Positions 10,968 to 19,932 of a stretch of 64,000 nucleotides of DNA are shown here, piece by piece. The notes beneath the pieces are model-generated. The model was not told where the DNA came from. It searched no databases and saw only the letters and a program-made list of their open reading frames with translations. Each line of letters begins with the position of its first letter. The first letter of the stretch is position 1. A program made the position numbers and the translations under genes. This stretch comes from Hemileia vastatrix (taxonomy: Eukaryota; Basidiomycota; Pucciniomycetes; Pucciniales; Zaghouaniaceae). The stretch covers positions 21,799,650-21,863,649 of the forward strand of contig JASXTE010000014.1 in NCBI GenBank assembly GCA_030280995.1, given 5' to 3'.

Positions 10968-12067
10968 ATGAATGCTATTACTTTTCTTTTAGTTCTTTAC
11001 TATAAATCTGACTCTGATTTGGAAGATGCTTTAGCTTATATGTGTTTTCTTTCCAAAAATTGTTACATCATCACCAGGGGGCCAAATCTTTATCATGATT
11101 CCCAATATGATCTGGCCTCCATTCTCAAAATTCTTCATTTAAACTTCACCCAAATTTTTAGAACTTCTCCTGATTCTTTCTTCAAACTTTATCAACTCAT
11201 CTCCAATCATCCTATCTTTCATAACAATTCCCATAACAAAAAGTGTAATCCTGCCATCCAACTTGCTATTGCACTATGTCACTTTGGCTAAAATGGAAAT
11301 GGTGCTGCTGTAAGACATTTGGATAATCTCTTTAACATAGGATATGGTACTGTGATATTATACACCAAGCGCTGTATGATTTCTATCCTTTCCCTCAAGT
11401 CTCAAACACTTGCTTGGCCAACTCCAGAACAGCTACTTGAATCCTCTCAAGTAATGCAAGATGAAGGTTTCCCTGGCTGTGTAGGATTTGTTGATGGCAC
11501 AACTATACCTTTGAGTCAAAAGCCTTCTCATGATGGCAACCATTATTTTGATCGCAAAAAAAGGTTTCTTCAAAATCTTCTCCAATTTCTCATCCTTTAT
11601 AAACTAACTTTTTATCTTCTTTCTAGATACTCTATTGCCGCTCAACTTGTATTCAATGTCAATAAAAATTTATTGCTTTTCATAGTGGCTGCCCTGGCTC
11701 ATGTCATGACTCTTCCGTCTTCCAAAGAATGAGGATTTCTCAAACCCCTGACTCATACTTTGACTAATCTCAGTACCTCCTTGCAGACTCAGAATATGCA
11801 AGTGGGAAGTACATTATACCTGCTTTCCGTGGTGCAACCTTAGAAAATGACCCTAAAACTGAATTTAATTATCACCTTGCCCAATCAAGAGTATGAATTG
11901 ATCATGCTATAGGTATTTTAAAGAGATGATTTTCTAGTCTTCGGGAGCTCAGAATCCAATTTCAAAAAAAATTGGAGATCAAAACTGCAAATCATTGGAT
12001 CATGACTTGCATTATACTCCACAATATCCTAGCTGATTTAAAGGATGATTGGAATGATCTTTATTAA
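10968..12067 (+). pseudogene. PIF/Harbinger (HARBI1-like) transposase, broken
   Basis: This is a DDE-type transposase. I chose the ATG at 10968 because the longer open frame starts at a TTG. The DDE residues are visible: D in GCVGFVDGTTIPL (near 11490) and D in FLADSEYASGKYI (near 11790). The third acidic residue, in the family's RVxxEHAIG block, is Asp here and Glu in the copy at 62438. An intron at 11564-11626 joins KKR to YSIAAQL in frame. Breaks: TAA at 11289-11291, a 1-base frameshift near 11665 after VNKN, TAA at 11766 (Glu in the other copy), and TGA codons near 11894 and 11926 that both copies share. Those shared TGAs fit CGA to TGA changes. Confidence 0.85.
11564..11626 (+). other. 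Intron in the Harbinger transposase
   Basis: It begins GTTTCT, has a CTAAC branch-like site and ends TTTCTAG. Removing these 63 bp restores the conserved KKRYSIAAQL stretch. Confidence 0.75.
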
Positions 12068-13451
12068 GAAGAGGATCCTGAACCAGAACCGGCTCTTTCC
12101 TCCCTTGAATCACAAAACATTCATTCAACCGGCATACGCTCTATCATTATGCCTATTACTCTCCAACATTTCTCTTCACCACCCTTTTAAATTATTTTTT
12201 TTTCACTCCAAAGGTCCTCTTTGTGTACTTCATTCACTTGGTTTGGTATTTTGGTTTTTTGCATATTCATTTTTTTTTTGGAATTTATGGTGAAGATCTT
12301 TTTTTTAAATGGCTCATTGGTTTTCTTTCACCAGCTCAAGATGAAATCGCATATTTTCTGAAATTGCATATTTTGTCAGTGATTTTTTTTCATTCATCCC
12401 TCATATCCTTTTCCTATTCTCCTCCAACATCCCTCAAACAATTTGGTTTCATTCATTTTGTCATCTCATCTCTCCAGGTAAGTCATGTTATTCTTTTTTT
12501 TTTGATTTTTTGATTACTAATTATATTTTTTTTTGTTTTTTTCTGTTTATTTTATTTTTTTTATCTAAATTTTTTTTGTAAGTGGTTATTTTGGATTTCA
12601 ATGGTATAATTAACCTTTTTTTTCTCTCCCTCTTTACTTTCTTTTTTAGCTCCATCACCCTACTCTTCATCCCTCCTTGGCATGGTCATTATCCCCCCTT
12701 TCCCTTATATCAGTTTTTTTTGGCTCCATTTCATTGAAACACATACACTGCACACTCTTTATGCATTTCACTTACTCCATATTCAAGTTCTTCACAATTC
12801 CAACATCAATCCTTCTTACTCTATTTTTCCTACTTTTCAATCAAGGTAAGTCTCATCTCCTTTTTTTCATGCCTATATGATATCTCATTCCTTTTATGAA
12901 AACTTCATACTTAAATATATGTATGACTCTTATCTGGATAACAGTGAACTTATAAAACTCCTTTTGATCTCATCTTCATTACTACTTTTCAACTTTTTGT
13001 AAAATTTTGAAAATCAGACTCGGAATTAGGGTTAGGTTTATTCAAATCTAATGTTCTTTTTACTGAAGATTCTCCTGAAGGCTACCTTTCATTTCCTACA
13101 AACAGATTTGAATTTGATTCAGTGGTTGCTGAGATATTGACCGTTAATGTTGAACCTTTTTTTCCCAATTTAAATTTTTATTTCATTTTTTATGTAACAA
13201 ATTAGAGTTAGGTTTATTTAAATCACATGTCCATTAACTGAAGATTCTACTAAAGCATATCTTTCGTTTCCCACAAACAGGTTTGAATTAGGTTCAGTGG
13301 TTTCTGAGATTTTGACCTTTGAAGTTGAGCCTTTTTTCCAAATTTCACTTGTCTTATTTCACATTTTTATATTGCATATTTAGAGGATAAGGATTCTGAA
13401 ACTCTTATATGATTATTATCTAGGCATTTCAATTATATAGGCATATATTCA
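12068..13451. other. Harbinger internal spacer, no intact gene
   Basis: This is T-rich sequence on the plus strand with several strong splice-like pairs, such as GTAAGTCATG near 12478, TTTTTTAG near 12648 and GTAAGTCTC near 12846. They suggest 5' exons of the TET-like gene downstream, but no reading frame is long enough for me to support one. It is nearly identical to 62843-64000. Confidence 0.5.
13027..13350. repeat. Two-copy tandem repeat of about 178 bp
   Basis: Both copies carry TTAGGTTTATT, ACTGAAGATTCT, TTTCCTACAAACAG/TTTCCCACAAACAG and GATTCAGTGGTTGCTGAGAT-like blocks in the same order. The first copy is also present at the window end (63785 on). Confidence 0.75.
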
Positions 13452-14069
13452 TTGCTCAAGAATATCACTAAATCTCAAAAAAATGAAGATTTTTGCTTAT
13501 GGGACACTCTGCCTTCCTTTAACTCTTTTCTTGCTCTTTGACTCAAAAAGCACTGTAATAAAGCATTTGAAAAAAATCATGAACTTGCAACCAAAGTTGG
13601 AATACCAAATTGGTGTGACCCCAAATGGGAAGATATAAGCCATAAATATCTTTTATTTTCTAATGTTATTATCACTCATTCTGGATTTCACAATAGGATT
13701 TATATTGATAGGAATGATGCCAATTTTCTTACTTTTGGTATATTCTCATATATCAATCCGATAACTGGCCAACCAATACCATCTCCAGCTAAAATCAAAG
13801 AACATGGTTTATATTTTCCAGACCACCGGTGCATCATTGATTTTGGTTTGGGAAATGATATCATCAAAACTATTTGGAATTCTTCTAAGGATAATCATCA
13901 AATGACCAAACCTCCTCCTGGTTTGGAATCCTGTCAATATTTAACACATTTTGGTTGCTCATTTCAAATCAGTCATAAGTTGATTCAAAGAATCAATAAG
14001 GTAAAGAAAGAAGGTAAAGTTATTCGATTTAAAAAAACTATATCTAGATCCAAAAAGTATGGGGATTAG
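13452..14069 (+). pseudogene. TET/JBP-like 2OG-Fe(II) dioxygenase fragment, broken
   Basis: The translated domain runs from LLKNITKSQKNEDF to the stop at 14067-14069. It resembles the fungal Tet-like 2-oxoglutarate/Fe(II) oxygenase family, which oxidises methylated cytosine or related bases. Family-type blocks are NFLTFGIFSYINPITGQPIP, GLYFPDHRCIIDFG and YLTHFGCSFQIS. The likely distal iron-binding His is at 13896-13898 (DNHQMTK). At the expected His-x-Asp pair the sequence reads Tyr-Ile-Asp (13701-13709), so the first ligand appears lost by a single C-to-T change. One TGA sits near 13541, and the N-terminal exons are not recognisable. The recognition is from memory of the family; the residue roles are inference. 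It lies inside the transposon, downstream of and co-oriented with the transposase. Confidence 0.65.
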
Positions 14070-14361
14070 AGTTGTCATTGAAAATTTTATATTTTTTCAT
14101 AAATTTTTAATAAATATTTTTTATATATCAATTTGCTCAAGTAATGTGATGAGCCAGCGACCTTTGGTTGTATAACAGGTAATCATGATAACATTTATTT
14201 GTTTCATGGGGTTTCTCTTGTCTATACCTGTGGAAAGTCACAAACTTTTGTTTCTAGACTTGGTCTGCATTTCGGCTTGAGGAATTGTCATTACTTTAAA
14301 CTAGGGAAATTTAAATATATTAGATATTTATTTAATAATTTATGTAATAATATTAAATTTA
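14070..14361. other. AT-rich spacer, nothing recognised
   Basis: This is spacer between the TET-like fragment and the tandem array. I see no frame or structure worth naming. Confidence 0.5.
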
Positions 14362-14805
14362 GATGACTTCCACCCCTTACTTCAATAAAATTCAGGGGGG
14401 GTAATGCCAAATTTTCAAATCTGACATGTGAAATTGATGACTTAGAAAAATTTTGGTGATACCCACCCCTTGCTTCAATAAAATGCAGGGGAGAGTATTG
14501 CCAATTTTTTAAAACAGATATAGAATTTTTTTGACATGTAAATATTTTGTTGAAATTTTTTTGGTGATACCCGTCCCTTACTTCAATAAAATCCATGGGG
14601 GGTTTTGCCAAAATTTCTTATAAGACTTGTGAAATTCTTGACATGTAAGAATTTTTGGGATACCGGTAAAATGCAGGGGGTGGTAAAGCCAAAGTTTCAT
14701 ATAAGACTTTCAAGATTCATGACATGAAAGAATTTTGGTGATACCCACCCCTTACTTCAAAAAAATCCAGGGGTGGGGGATTGTCAAATTTTCAAAGGGG
14801 ACATG
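14362..14805. repeat. Five-unit tandem array with GC hairpins
   Basis: Units begin near 14371, 14464, 14572, 14663 and 14746 (spacing 83-108 bp). A typical unit has CACCCCTTACTTCAATAAAA followed by a GGGGTGGGG-like run, able to pair as CACCCC/GGGGTG, then a TGCCAAATTTT-type tail and GACATGTAA. The fourth unit lacks the left arm. The open frame on the minus strand here only mirrors the repeat. Confidence 0.8.
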
Positions 14806-15354
14806 AAAATTTTATTTAAAAAAAGAATATTTAACATTAAAATACAAAAATTCAAGTAATGATAGATAGAGTAATGAAATAAAGGAAATTATTGGAAATT
14901 TTATGTACAAATAAATATGAACAGTTGAAGTGTGAGAGAAATAAAACAAACTAGTCATCCAACAATTTCTTTAAAAGTTCAATTTCCTCAACAGATATAT
15001 TAGCTTTAACACATTCTATCAAGAAATCTTTCTTTTTGGAATTTTCTTCATGATCAAACTTATATTTCATCTGCTCTAATAGGTCTTGATGTTTGAGTGT
15101 TTTCTCCTCTTTTTTTGATTTTTCAATACTTAGAGTTAACTCAAACTTCTTCTCCTCCAAATCTTGGGCCCGATCATCCTTCTGTAAAGAGAGCTGGTAC
15201 TTCCTCTCCTCCAAATCTTGGGCCCGATCATCCTTCCATAAAGAGAGCTCGTACTTCATCTCTTCCAAATCTTTTAGCCTATCATCCCTCCTTAAAGAGA
15301 GCTCATATTTCTTCTTTTCAAAGCTTAGAGTCTCTTTAGCGATTTCTACTTGTT

Positions 15355-15429
15355 CTAGAGTGATAATAAAAATTAATATAAAGTGGAAGAAAAGTAGAGT
15401 AAAGTAATAAGAGGTATGGTATCACTTAC
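15355..15429 (-). other. Intron in Harbinger second ORF
   Basis: On the minus strand it starts GTAAGTGAT and ends CACTCTAG, 75 bp. Confidence 0.7.
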
Positions 15430-15628
15430 CAGCATCACGTTTCTCTAAAAATTGTTCCATAGACAAAAAAGGGGTTTGTGATGAAGTATCACTTTTTCGT
15501 CTTCTTTTTGGGTGGAAATTTAGGCTACTTGAAGCCCTACGCTTCTTGTCCAAGGTCATATTCTCCTCATCATCATTGTCACTACCTTCAGACTCAGTTG
15601 ATTGAGGATCCTGGGTTTGTTCATCAGC

Positions 15629-15700
15629 CTTTTATGAAATAAGAAAAAGATAAGTAAATAAAAAATAGAAAATATAAGATAAAAGAAAAAAGAAACAGAC
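15629..15700 (-). other. Probable intron in Harbinger second ORF
   Basis: On the minus strand it starts GTCTGT and ends CATAAAAG, 72 bp. The donor site is weaker than its neighbour's. Confidence 0.5.
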
Positions 15701-16400
15701 CTGAGCTAGATTTGGTTGGGTTAAATCACCAATAAGATCTACAGAAAAGCTATCTTGATATGTCTCATTCAAATGAGGGGAGGCTTGAGTGGAGAAGAGG
15801 ATGGGAAAAGATTTTCTTCAACATCATGTTTGGAGATAGGATCTTCACCATCCAACATGTTTACAGGATTAACATTGGCTTGCTCTCCAAAAATTGCATC
15901 CATCTCTTTAAAGTAAGGACATAAAGTTTCAATTTTATTGTCTATGGATTTTATGCCCTTAGTTATATCGTTGTTGGTAACCCCAAAACCAGTGGAAGAT
16001 GAAAGAGCCTTTGCCTTCTTGTATTTTTCTCAGTAATGCTTGAATTGTTCAGACATCTGTTTAGGCAAAAGATCAATCCTTCCCTTGGTCTTATTCCGTA
16101 ATTCATTTGCCATTAGAAGATAGCCATTAACTTTTGATGCGGGGGGCTGTCCTACTTTAGTGGCATACTCAGTACCAAAACAAGAATCATAGTTAGATTT
16201 GGTTTTCAGCCAGTTGATAAGAATGAGATGGTCATCTTTTTTTAATTGAACGGTCTTTGATTTCTTGGCTTGGCAGGGGAAAGAGGAAGTAGTGGGAATT
16301 GAAGAACAACTGGGTGATGGCTGCCTTTGAGAAGATCTAGGATGACAAGGAATTTTATTATAAATAAAGATGAAAAGGAGCAGAAACAAGCAGATGAGAT

Positions 16401-16723
16401 AGCAAGATGAAAAGGAGCAGAATAAAATAGATGAAATGGGGAGAAATTCTGAGCTGATAGAATGAACAGGATGGGATGATAATGGAAGTACACAGAAAGT
16501 TAGAAGGCATATCCATAGAGTAGTCCAAGATGTGGTTATGGCAGAAAGTAGGTCAAGATGTGGTTATGACAGGAGGTTGCCCAAGATGTGTTTATGAAAA
16601 ATTGAGTAAAAAATGTCGGATAAGAGGTGAACATTGACACGTAAAGTGTCTAATAACCCAATTATTAGCAAAAATAATTGCAGAAGATAATTGGGGTATA
16701 AGGATTTTTATCCGCAATTAATT
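16401..16723. repeat. Harbinger right subterminal region with 28-bp repeats
   Basis: CAAGATGTGGTTATG or a one-base variant occurs three times, starting at about 16526, 16554 and 16582 (period 28). No gene was found. GGGGTATAAGG near 16693 mirrors the left subterminal region. Confidence 0.65.
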
Positions 16724-16754
16724 TAATTGCTGATCCCTGAACATTGATACCCCC
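16724..16754. repeat. Harbinger right terminal inverted repeat
   Basis: It ends CCCTGAACATTGATACCCCC and is followed by TATTA (16755-16759), the same 5 bp that precede the left end. Confidence 0.9.
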
Positions 16755-17447
16755 TATTATAATTATAAGTGTAAAATTAACTTATAATGTAATTATATTA
16801 ATAAATTAAATTTATATTTTAAAAAAATCTTAAATATCTTATTAAACAATAATATTGGGCGCTTTTTTGATTCATAATTGTGTCATCAAAGTATTAAACA
16901 AGTTAAAACACTTTATTAAATAAATTATAAATATATTATTATAAAAATTAGTAATTTTTTTATAATAAGTATTTGTTTTAACTTAAAATAATTGTTACAA
17001 TAATAAGAGTTGTTAAAATAATTAATTACTCATGTTTTATACTAAATTAGTTAATTAAACTAATTTTATGCGTTAAAATAAGTTCCTTTATATGTTTCAC
17101 TTAAAATTGGTTTTTTTAAAAGAGTTATCAGACATGTTTTAAATTAAAATAATTGTTTTATTGTGTCTCAAACTTATTTAATTACTTCCTAATTTTATAG
17201 TAAATGTTTGGGATTAATATGGAAAACTTTAGCCTCTTACTCATGTGTGTTAGTTAATTTGTTCACAGATTCCCTTGCACTTACTCAAATTTTGTTACAT
17301 ATTATTTTTATTATATTTTTAACTGTATATACATTAATGTGGCGCTTCAGAGGGCCCTTTGCCTATATAAAGGCCTTGGGTAACCCCCTGTAGCCTCATC
17401 ACTTATTACTCACATTCTAAGATATTTTAAAATTTTTACAAACACGT
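16755..17447 (+). repeat. G2-a 3' LTR, segment 2 of 3
   Basis: This AT-rich sequence continues the LTR after the Harbinger insertion and ends at the ACGT (17444-17447) that borders G1-b. It includes the TATA region. The assignment rests on position between the two insertions and on the resumed LTR end at 30461-30792. Confidence 0.65.
17364..17370 (+). promoter_or_regulatory. TATA box of the G2 3' LTR
   Basis: TATATAA sits between GGGCCCTTTGCC and AGGCC, about 30 bp before a pyrimidine-rich start region. It is a probable LTR promoter. Confidence 0.55.
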
Positions 17448-18538
17448 TGTAGACAATCATATAGCACTAGCTATAGGCCTTGACCAAGGGAGTTGGAGAA
17501 AAACCAGAGAGAGAATCCCCTGTCCCTTTAGAAAAATAGAGTGAGATTTACTTGCTAAAGTAAGTTGGTTCCTGTTTTGCTAAAGATCCTTTTTAACACA
17601 CTTGACTGCTTTATGAGCCAAGAAAGTAGTCCCCAGATAGACTACAAGACCAAAGAACTGAAATATAGAACAATGTCCATACCAGAGACAGCAAAGATAC
17701 TTGATGTAGGCTGAAAATCCACACCAGAGACAGCAATAATACTTGCTATAGCTTGCAAGACTATAACAGAGAAATCAGTTTCCAAAGTTAAGTTAAATGA
17801 AGAACTCACTTGCAACAAACACAGCCAATTGTGGCCAGAAAACAGTGAAAACTGAATGAGGAACAATGATATCACCTCCGGATGGTTGTATGATGATTAA
17901 GGTTGCCCCAAACTGTCTTTCTCACTATGTACACACAGACCACTAACTAAGAGCCCATGCGCACCCACCAATCTGGCGCCTGTACCCGCCAAATTACATA
18001 AAAAACCCTCCTGAAGCGCTCCCCTACTTCCTAAAACAGATGCAGGCGGGCCGACCCACATTGGAGATGCCGCCTGAAGCGGCCCAGCCTCCCTGAAGCC
18101 AGAAAACCAATAAAAACAACTAATCTACTTAGAAAAATTAGCTACAACTACTAAAACCTTTAAAACACGGAATTTCACTATAACAACATTGAGACATGAA
18201 ATATAGAGAAAAATTAGCTCTATCCAATGGTACTAAGCACTTAACCCTAAGACTTAAGGTTAGCCCGTAAAACACGAAAAAAAAATTAAACAGCAATCTT
18301 TTATATATGAAAAATGAGGAAATGACCCCTTAAAACTCAGAATATGAAAAATGTCTTCACGACATAAAATATAGGGAAAAGCCAGAGCTATCTAATTATA
18401 GTACCCACATACCCGCAGACCCAATATCCATGGAATAAACCAGAAAAATACCCAATTCCTTAACAGATGTCAATTAAGACATGCACAAACAGCGCCAAAT
18501 CACACAACAAAGGCCCCTGCCAATGCTAGAAGACCACA
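17448..18538 (-). repeat. G1-b 3' LTR
   Basis: It runs from TGTAGACAAT to ACCACA on the plus strand. It holds a GC-rich patch (about 18043-18090) with the stem GCCGC-CTGAA-GCGGC in an otherwise AT-rich LTR. Confidence 0.9.
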
Positions 18539-18548
18539 TTCTCCCTCC
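18539..18548 (-). other. G1-b polypurine tract
   Basis: GGAGGGAGAA in element orientation directly abuts the LTR start TGTGGT. Confidence 0.7.
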
Positions 18549-18586
18549 AATTGAGAATTTCCACATTCTTTCTTCATCCAACCACC

Positions 18587-19227
18587 ATGTTTAACCTTCT
18601 TCCCAAATCTGCCTCTGAAATGGGTCCCTGCCAATACTGCATCGACAATAATTTAATCTGCACCATGACACCACCTGTCCATCCATACAGAACGTCCTGT
18701 GATGTCTGCCAATCCAGAAAGAAGACCTGCCACAGACCTGGTCCACTTTCTTCTGAAACAGATTCACCTCCACCTCAGCCTGGTCCTTCTTCTGCCAGCA
18801 CCAAAAGATCTAGGCCATCCATCCTGATACCCAGATTAATCAAAAAGCTCCACCCTTCCCAGAAGAGTGCCACAACCCATAAAACAACTAGTTCCACCAT
18901 CCCTGGTCCATCTGATGGTAAAGAGCATTCATTTCTTCCTTCAACTTTAAAACTGATGACTTCTCAGTTCCTCCATCTTCTGATAGTGATGATAACAATG
19001 TAGGATCCATTGCACCACCAACACCAACGCACTTGCCCACTATCAAGGCCAAGTTCCAACAACACACATCTCAACAGAAACAACTTCTGCTTCACTACTT
19101 CCAATCCACTCCTGCTAGAGATCCACAGGACATTGAGAACAGAAGACACCTCATTCACCAGTTCAAAGCTAATTCTGAACACTTCATTTTATCTCTTGAT
19201 TCCCTCTGTAATTCCACTAGTACTTGA
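18587..19227 (+). pseudogene. Zn2Cys6-like protein 1, antisense to G1-b
   Basis: The gene is encoded on the strand opposite to gag-pol, starting 49 bp inside the 3' LTR. The ATG at 18587 follows ACCACC, a good fungal start context; the longer open frame begins at a TTG. Cysteines at residues 15, 18, 25, 38, 41 and 48 fit CX2CX6CX12CX2CX6C, the fungal Zn2Cys6 binuclear cluster pattern used by DNA-binding factors. Basic residues (QSRKKT) lie in the second half, whereas in classical factors they follow the second Cys of the first half. A Ser/Pro-rich basic middle follows. A one-base shift near 18940 moves the frame; the tail continues as DDFSVPPSSDSDDN and KFQQHTSQQKQLLLHYF to a stop at 19227. 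DNA binding is inferred only from the cysteine pattern. Confidence 0.6.
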
Positions 19228-19932
19228 GTTTGATCCAGAAAAGAAAAATTGACCACACCCTCTATAGGTTGTAACCACAAACAACCCTCAGTTTTAAGTC
19301 TTGGGGGACCATCCTCATTTCATAGTCTTGGGGGACTCAAAAACCCTCAGTTTAAAGTCTTGGGGGACTCAAAACCTAAATCATAAACCCAGAACCAGAG
19401 ATCAAGCACATTAAGACACAGAGAAAAAACTAACATTCTGGGGTAATTGTAAATAGAGCTGTCAGCCCATCAATTACCCCCAAACTTGCCTTAGCTAAAT
19501 TCGGAGGCTCCCCCTGTGGATACCCTCCACCAATCTTTCAAAACCAACTCCAACAACAAAACTCATTCCTCAGTTTATAGTCTTTGAGGACTCACAACCC
19601 TCAGTTTAAAGTCTTGGGGGACTAAACCAACAACAATCCTCAGTTTAAAGTCTTGGGAGACTAACACAGTGTTCAGTTTAAAGTCTTGATGGACTAGTCT
19701 TGATAGAATCTTGAAACAAGCCAGTTTAAAGTCTGAGAGGACTAACATAAACCAGATTTCAGTTTAAAGTCTTGATGGACTGACGGAATTTTGCATAAAA
19801 TAGAAGCAGCCAGTTTCATACAGAACACCCCTACAGCCAACCTGCTGAACTTCCACCTTCACTTCATCATCTACCCATCACTGACAAAAATCTCCTCCTA
19901 TCCCTTTCCATCATCTTTTCTCACCACAGATC
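19228..19932. repeat. Non-coding spacer with nine AGTC-N6-GACT repeats
   Basis: The motif CAGTTTAAAGTCTTGGGGGA plus CT, with variants, occurs near 19289, 19315, 19348, 19571, 19602, 19641, 19674, 19722 and 19760. Most copies keep AGTC and GACT arms around about six bases. Two more copies are at 22190 and 22454, and one marks the truncated end of G1-c (41294). A block at 19400-19540 is related to the repeats at 22190-22715. No protein-coding frame was found. Confidence 0.75.

Larger units (their letters stand above)
14951..16400 (-). pseudogene. Harbinger second ORF: Myb/SANT-like domain plus coiled coil
   Basis: PIF/Harbinger elements carry a Myb/SANT-like protein that helps the transposase enter the nucleus and bind DNA. 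On the minus strand the N-terminal domain reads KKDDHLILINWL ... SKVNGYLLMANELRNK ... QMSEQFKHY (16260-16033), typical of this helix-turn-helix group. A TGA at 16030-16032 interrupts it before EKYKKAKALSS. An acidic middle part follows, then a C-terminal coiled coil with a repeated block (ELSLWKDDRAQDLEE, QLSLQKDDRAQDLEE) that ends at 14951. Introns are proposed at 15629-15700 and 15355-15429. A TCCTAG at about 16336-16341 may be another 3' splice site, so the true start is not determined. Confidence 0.65.
10551..16754 (+). mobile_element. PIF/Harbinger transposon with Myb-like ORF and TET-like passenger
   Basis: This is a 6.2-kb DNA transposon bounded by 31-bp terminal inverted repeats with one mismatch, flanked on both sides by TATTA. 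It encodes a DDE transposase on the plus strand (10968-12067) and a Myb/SANT-like protein on the minus strand (14951-16400), the two-gene layout known for PIF/Harbinger. Between them lies a TET/JBP-like oxygenase pseudogene and a hairpin-rich tandem array. The family usually makes a 3-bp TWA target duplication; TATTA at both ends is longer than expected. A truncated copy runs from 62438 to the window end. Confidence 0.85.

Noticed and set aside
12045..12880. Phe/Leu-rich small frames resembling membrane proteins
   Set aside because: The sequence is T-rich with splice-like sites. The frames are not conserved in length between the two copies and look like intronic or spacer DNA.
14291..14611. 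Minus-strand open frame with repeated EVRGGYHQ-like text
   Set aside because: It only mirrors the tandem hairpin array and has no independent coding signal.
19289..19781. Possible CRISPR-like array of short repeats
   Set aside because: Spacing is irregular, repeats are degenerate, and the context is a eukaryotic retrotransposon.
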